Shown: positions 60,302 through 64,000 of the stretch, piece by piece
Layout of the letters: each line of letters starts with the position of its first letter
Numbering within the stretch: the first letter of the stretch is position 1
Source: Flavobacterium aquidurense
GTDB lineage: Bacteria; Bacteroidota; Bacteroidia; Flavobacteriales; Flavobacteriaceae
NCBI GenBank assembly: GCA_900107365.1
Contig: FNPS01000001.1
Coordinates: 62,001 to 126,000, forward strand
DNA: 64,000 bases
Reading direction: 5' to 3'
The notes under the pieces: model-generated
The model's database searches: none
Told to the model about the DNA's origin: nothing
Seen by the model: the letters and a program-made list of their open reading frames with translations, nothing else
Program-made: the position numbers and the translations under genes

Positions 60302-61318
60302 TTAATTATCTTTCTGAACGTCAACAACTTCATATTTATCTTTGCCATCTACCTGAACAGGTTGGTAGTAGGTTTCACCAAATTTTACATATTTGGCATC
60401 TCCTATTGTAACTTCTTCACCGCCTTCTGGTAAATTATCTACTAAAGTTCCTGCAGTTGGAGCAACTACTTTATAAGAGCCTCCATCTTTTTCATAATAG
60501 GTTCCTCCATAATAATAATTATTGACCGTTCCCGTATTAACGGTTTCAGCACCACTTGGAATGTTATTTACAGTTCCGCCAACTGGCGCTGGAACTGCCG
60601 TATAACCTCCGCTTGTTCCGGTATACCAAACTCCCTGATCGTAATGATATTGCGTGCTTTCTACACTCACCACGATAGCTGTAACGGCTAAAGTAGCAAC
60701 AAAGAATCCCCATGGATGCCAAACTGGCCCCCAATAAAAAGGATGATAGGGACGAGGATAATAAGGGTGATAGGCATTGTATCTGTAACCGCCATATCGG
60801 TAAGGAGGTCGAACGTAAGGTCTTGGACCAGGTCTTACAACAGTATTTCGGTTATTTCGAACATGCACACTGTTGTTGACATTAATATTTACGTTATTTC
60901 GATTTTTATTAACGGTGTTGCCACTAATGTTGGTGTTTTTATTACCAACTCTGTTATTGTTATTTGAATTTCTGTTATTTGTTACCTTGTTACCCGCAAT
61001 TTTTGAGTTTGAAGTGGAAGGTCTGGTAACTTTATTGTTGTTATTATCAGGTCTGCTAACTCCCGAGCCGTTAGATCCGGGTCTGGTTGTCGCACTTGGC
61101 TTTTTAATTCCGGAATTGTGAGATGCCGGTCTTGATGCCGATGGGGTTGAATGCGTTGCAGGTCTGGCGGGTCTGGCTTGTCCGGCACTACTGGTACCTC
61201 TGTGTGCGCCTCCGCCTCCGCCTCTGTGTTGCGCTATACTATCAATTGAAATCAAAAAAAATGATCCCACTAAGCACATGAGTGCTGTTTTTCTAAGAGT
61301 TTTTTTTATGCTTTTCAT
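60302..61318 (-). CDS. DUF6515-type secreted protein with Asn/Pro-rich low-complexity middle
   Basis: 338 residues from MKSIKKTLRKTAL, with a signal peptide to about residue 30 (SIDSIAQ). A low-complexity stretch follows (about 30-150), rich in Gly, Ser, Pro, Arg, Asn and Lys, for example NNRNSNNNNRVGNKNTN. Then a Pro/Tyr/Trp-rich part (YPRPYHPFYWGPVWHPWG), one hydrophobic helix (FVATLAVTAIVVSV) and two repeats of a C-terminal domain with GGTYYEKDGGSYKVVAP and FGETYYQPVQVDGKDKYEVV. The domain is common in Bacteroidota; function unknown. Confidence 0.8.
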   Translation of the reverse strand: MKSIKKTLRKTALMCLVGSFFLISIDSIAQHRGGGGGAHRGTSSAGQARPARPATHSTPSASRPASHNSGIKKPSATTRPGSNGSGVSRPDNNNNKVTRPSTSNSKIAGNKVTNNRNSNNNNRVGNKNTNISGNTVNKNRNNVNINVNNSVHVRNNRNTVVRPGPRPYVRPPYRYGGYRYNAYHPYYPRPYHPFYWGPVWHPWGFFVATLAVTAIVVSVESTQYHYDQGVWYTGTSGGYTAVPAPVGGTVNNIPSGAETVNTGTVNNYYYGGTYYEKDGGSYKVVAPTAGTLVDNLPEGGEEVTIGDAKYVKFGETYYQPVQVDGKDKYEVVDVQKDN

Positions 61319-61448
61319 TTTCAGTGTTTTATGAGTATTAAAATTATTAAAAAAAAACAAGAATAATTTAGAAAAAATAAAAAATCATTTTTGTTTTTAT
61401 TCATCTATATTTTTGATTACAAATACAATACCATTTTGTTGCATTGTT

Positions 61449-62669
61449 TTACAGCGAAATGTCCCATTGTATTCTAAAACGCCATCCGGCTTCTAAAGGC
61501 AGTGTTTTATCCTGAAAACTAAAGTAGGATACTTCTGATGTCAGTTTATTTTTATGACCTTTAAAAAACCAATTAAACGCAACAGTTGTTTCATCCTGAA
61601 GATTTTGTCTGATTGAATTATCAGGGCGATAAGCTGCATGTCTTCCGGCTATTTCTAAATGTTTTGGCCACCATTCGAAAGCATTATGAAAAAAATAACC
61701 TGCCTGAACGTAATATCCTTTCAAAATGGTAGTTTCATTATTATTTAATTTGTCAACGATCTCTTTCGTGTGCCATTCGCTTTGCCAGGAAAAACCGCGA
61801 TACATAAAAGCACTTTCTAAATTCCATTGATTCACTCGATATTGACCCGGTAAGCCATTTTCGTAGCCTTCTAAAGAACCTCCTCCGGATTGTGAAAATC
61901 GGGTATAGGGACTTCGGTTTGTTAATCCTGAAAAGGCAATAATTGGCGTTGGTTTTTCGTGAAATTCTAAATCACTTCCTTCAAAATCAAGATAACGCCC
62001 CAAAAAATTCCATTGCGCTCTTCCAAAATACATTAAATTTTTATCGTCGTTTATGGTGTTTCCCCGTCCGGTTCCGGTTAAGGCCGCTGCCCAATAATTA
62101 AAATCAGCAATGCCGCCTCCTTTAAGATGACCGTATACTTCGACTCCCATTTGCCTGTCTGCTGTAAAAGGCCGATTGATTAGAGATCTGTCAACGGTTT
62201 GTTGTTCGCCACTGCTTATAAAACGTTCACGGGTATATTCGACTTTCCATTGACCGACTTTAAAACTTAACCAGTCCCATTTTTCAACCATGATTCTAAA
62301 ATCAAGTAAATTGGATTGACTGAGTTCATATTCCCAATAATATTTTAACCAGGGCTCAAAAGCATGACCTCCCACTTTTAATCTCGCCCGATTGATTTTA
62401 AAAGTTGTTTCCTTGTCCTGACTATAATCATCATAAGTCAACGGATCCTGATCGTTTGGTGTAGAAAATCGAAATTGTAACCTGCTTTGTAATTGGAAAA
62501 GAAATTTATTGTCCTTAGTTCTTAATTCTATTCCTTTATCACCATAACGTACATTTATTAGTTTGGTAGTGTCTTTTATTTGCTGAGCCCATCCATTTAA
62601 GCTTAATAGGAATATTAAACCTGATAGTGTTTTTTTGGAAATCCGTATTAATAGGCTGGCTTTATACAT
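61449..62669 (-). CDS. Outer-membrane porin, OprP/OprO (phosphate-selective) type
   Basis: 406 residues from MYKASLLIRISKKTLSG, signal peptide ending GWAQQ. The mature part is a beta-barrel with amphipathic strands: VRYGDKGIELRTKDNKFLFQ, RARLKVGGHAFEPWLKYYWE, WDWLSFKVGQWKVEYTRERF, the strictly aromatic C-terminal end FRIQWDISL. This corresponds to the Porin_O_P family, which takes up phosphate or other anions. No pst genes are nearby. It diverges from pyrD. Confidence 0.85.
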   Translation of the reverse strand: MYKASLLIRISKKTLSGLIFLLSLNGWAQQIKDTTKLINVRYGDKGIELRTKDNKFLFQLQSRLQFRFSTPNDQDPLTYDDYSQDKETTFKINRARLKVGGHAFEPWLKYYWEYELSQSNLLDFRIMVEKWDWLSFKVGQWKVEYTRERFISSGEQQTVDRSLINRPFTADRQMGVEVYGHLKGGGIADFNYWAAALTGTGRGNTINDDKNLMYFGRAQWNFLGRYLDFEGSDLEFHEKPTPIIAFSGLTNRSPYTRFSQSGGGSLEGYENGLPGQYRVNQWNLESAFMYRGFSWQSEWHTKEIVDKLNNNETTILKGYYVQAGYFFHNAFEWWPKHLEIAGRHAAYRPDNSIRQNLQDETTVAFNWFFKGHKNKLTSEVSYFSFQDKTLPLEAGWRFRIQWDISL

Positions 62670-62871
62670 ATTTGAATCAAATGCAATTTGCAATAAGAAT
62701 TTTCTTAAGTGAGTCAAAATTAATTAATAAAGCGCTCTGATAAGTCTGTTAAAGGGCTTGACTTTGTTTCATTTTATAATTTGCAACATCTTATAATTTG
62801 TTTTTGTAAAAGAGTACCTTTTTAAACTATAATAATTAAATTTGCATCCGAAAAATAACACAACAACTCTT

Positions 62872-63906
62872 ATGTATAAATTGATAATTCGCCCAATACT
62901 TTTTTGTTTTGATCCGGAAGAAGTACATTATTTTACTTTTTCATTTGTAAAATTCATTTCAAAAATCCCTGGAGTTTCATCAATTATAAAATCAATTTAC
63001 GAGGTAAAAGACAGTCGTTTAGAGCGTGAAGTTTTCGGAATTAAATTTAAAAATCCGGTTGGACTGGCTGCAGGATTTGATAAAGATGCCAAACTGTATA
63101 AAGAACTTTCGGACTTTGGGTTTGGTTTTATTGAAATCGGAACCGTAACTCCGGTTGGTCAGGAAGGAAATCCTAAAAAACGTTTATTTCGCTTAAAAGA
63201 AGATCAGGCTATTATTAACCGAATGGGGTTTAATAACGGAGGAGTTCTGGAAGCTGTAGAACGTTTGAAAAAGAATTCGGGCGTTTTAATTGGTGGAAAC
63301 ATCGGAAAAAATAAAGTGACTCCAAACGAAAATGCGGTTGACGATTATATCATTTGTTTTGATGCTCTGTTTGATCACGTTGATTATTTTGTTGTCAATG
63401 TAAGTTCGCCAAATACACCAAACTTAAGAGCATTACAAGACAAAGAACCTTTAACGGCTTTACTTCAAACTTTACAAAACAGAAATGTAGAAAAGCAAAA
63501 AACAAGTAGTCAAAAAGTAAAACCAATTCTTTTAAAAATTGCTCCGGACTTAACAGACGAGCAATTATTAGATATTATTGATATTGTAAAAACAACTCAA
63601 ATTGCGGGTGTAATTGCTACAAACACAACTATTTCAAGAGATGGGTTAGAATCTCAAAATCAATCTGAAATGGGCGGTTTATCCGGTAAACCATTAACGA
63701 AACGTTCTACTGAAGTGATTCGTTTTCTTTCTGAAAAAAGCAATAAAGCATTCCCAATTATTGGAGTAGGAGGAATTCATTCTGCCGATGATGCAATTGA
63801 AAAACTGAATGCAGGTGCAAGTTTAGTGCAATTGTACACTGGCTTTATTTATGAAGGCCCGGCTTTAATCAAAGCAATCAATAAAAAGCTTTTAAAAGGA
63901 TTGTAA
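62872..63906 (+). CDS. pyrD: Dihydroorotate dehydrogenase (quinone)
   Basis: 344 residues from [16 protein letters not shown]; class 2 with the N-terminal membrane-association helices. It oxidises dihydroorotate to orotate with FMN and quinone, the fourth step of pyrimidine synthesis. Marks: [45 protein letters not shown], the catalytic-Ser loop [70 protein letters not shown] -7 element (62837-62844) precedes it. Its 3' end overlaps the converging gene at 63892. Confidence 0.96.
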   Translation: MYKLIIRPILFCFDPEEVHYFTFSFVKFISKIPGVSSIIKSIYEVKDSRLEREVFGIKFKNPVGLAAGFDKDAKLYKELSDFGFGFIEIGTVTPVGQEGNPKKRLFRLKEDQAIINRMGFNNGGVLEAVERLKKNSGVLIGGNIGKNKVTPNENAVDDYIICFDALFDHVDYFVVNVSSPNTPNLRALQDKEPLTALLQTLQNRNVEKQKTSSQKVKPILLKIAPDLTDEQLLDIIDIVKTTQIAGVIATNTTISRDGLESQNQSEMGGLSGKPLTKRSTEVIRFLSEKSNKAFPIIGVGGIHSADDAIEKLNAGASLVQLYTGFIYEGPALIKAINKKLLKGL

Positions 63907-64000
63907 AATCAATGCCTGGACAACAAGTCCGGAGATGATAGCAATTCCAAAACTAATCAAAGTACCAATTAAAACGTACTCGGTTAGTTTGCGGTCTTTG
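63892..64000 (-). CDS. Partial CDS: C-terminus of a membrane protein, DUF3307-like
   Basis: The last 35 codons of a minus-strand gene run from the right edge to TAA at 63892-63894: [35 protein letters not shown]. One terminal transmembrane helix. The segment [20 protein letters not shown] resembles the end of flavobacterial DUF3307 membrane proteins as I recall them. It overlaps the end of pyrD by 15 bases in a convergent layout. The rest of the gene is outside. Confidence 0.55.
   Translation of the reverse strand, partial: KDRKLTEYVLIGTLISFGIAIISGLVVQALILQSF

Overview
The window looks like a chromosomal segment of a Flavobacterium-type bacterium (phylum Bacteroidota). The evidence is AT-rich DNA, promoters of the TAnnTTTG type, A-rich translation starts in place of Shine-Dalgarno sites, a TonB receptor paired with a DUF4249 lipoprotein, a DUF3276 PUR protein, monomeric isocitrate dehydrogenase, and many short dispersed palindromic repeats. 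Gene identities rest on reading the translations; no database search was run.

Layout. 1-3.6 kb: small secreted or membrane proteins of unknown function and repeats. 3.6-13.3 kb: amino-acid and central metabolism (lysA, gltD, gltB, and divergently sucC). 13.5-21.8 kb: DUF1456 protein, a PLP enzyme plus dipeptide epimerase pair, esterases, a TerB-like protein, uvrB, rlmF. 21.85-30.5 kb: an accessory island described below. 30.7-40.8 kb: thiamine pyrophosphokinase, DinB-like and GyrI-like proteins, a TonB receptor with its DUF4249 partner, icd, rplS, trmD and small lipoproteins. 40.8-41.5 kb: a frameshifted IS200-like (RAYT-type) transposase beside REP-like palindromes. 41.5-47 kb: a plus-strand run of FMN reductase, sugar isomerase/epimerase, archaemetzincin-like lipoprotein, cupin, MFS exporter, cyclophilin-FKBP fusion and a cytochrome c lipoprotein. 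47-64 kb: mixed housekeeping (Rnk-like, redoxin, hydrolases, csaA, ABC exporter, Leu/Glu dehydrogenase, nusB, yajC, pepT, FGE-like protein, porin, pyrD).

The most interesting region is 21.85-30.5 kb. It has the architecture of an integron-like gene-cassette array built on an unusual recombinase. A tyrosine recombinase (29491-30535, minus) is followed on the same strand by small unrelated genes. Between them lie foldable repeats that are exactly 137 bp long in the three well-preserved cases, after two insertion sequences are removed. Each cassette starts with a 9-base box whose reverse complement reappears just after its own gene (GTTACCTGC with GCAGGTAAC; GTTGTAGGC with GCCTACAAC; GTTAGCGGC with GCAGCTAAC). 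This is the rule expected if circular cassettes are inserted by recombination at attC-like hairpins. The recombinase ends in SPFDNL, like integron integrases, but lacks the extra IntI domain. A one-base expansion in an A10 tract splits off its N-terminal segment. Two identical 1710-bp IS1182-type elements sit at exactly the same position of two different attC-like sites, between AAC and GTT, without target duplication.

Several other genes (IS200-like transposase, a cassette pseudogene, possibly a small membrane protein near 2.3 kb) also show one-base shifts in A tracts. These could be real decay, transcriptional slippage or sequencing errors, and should be checked together.
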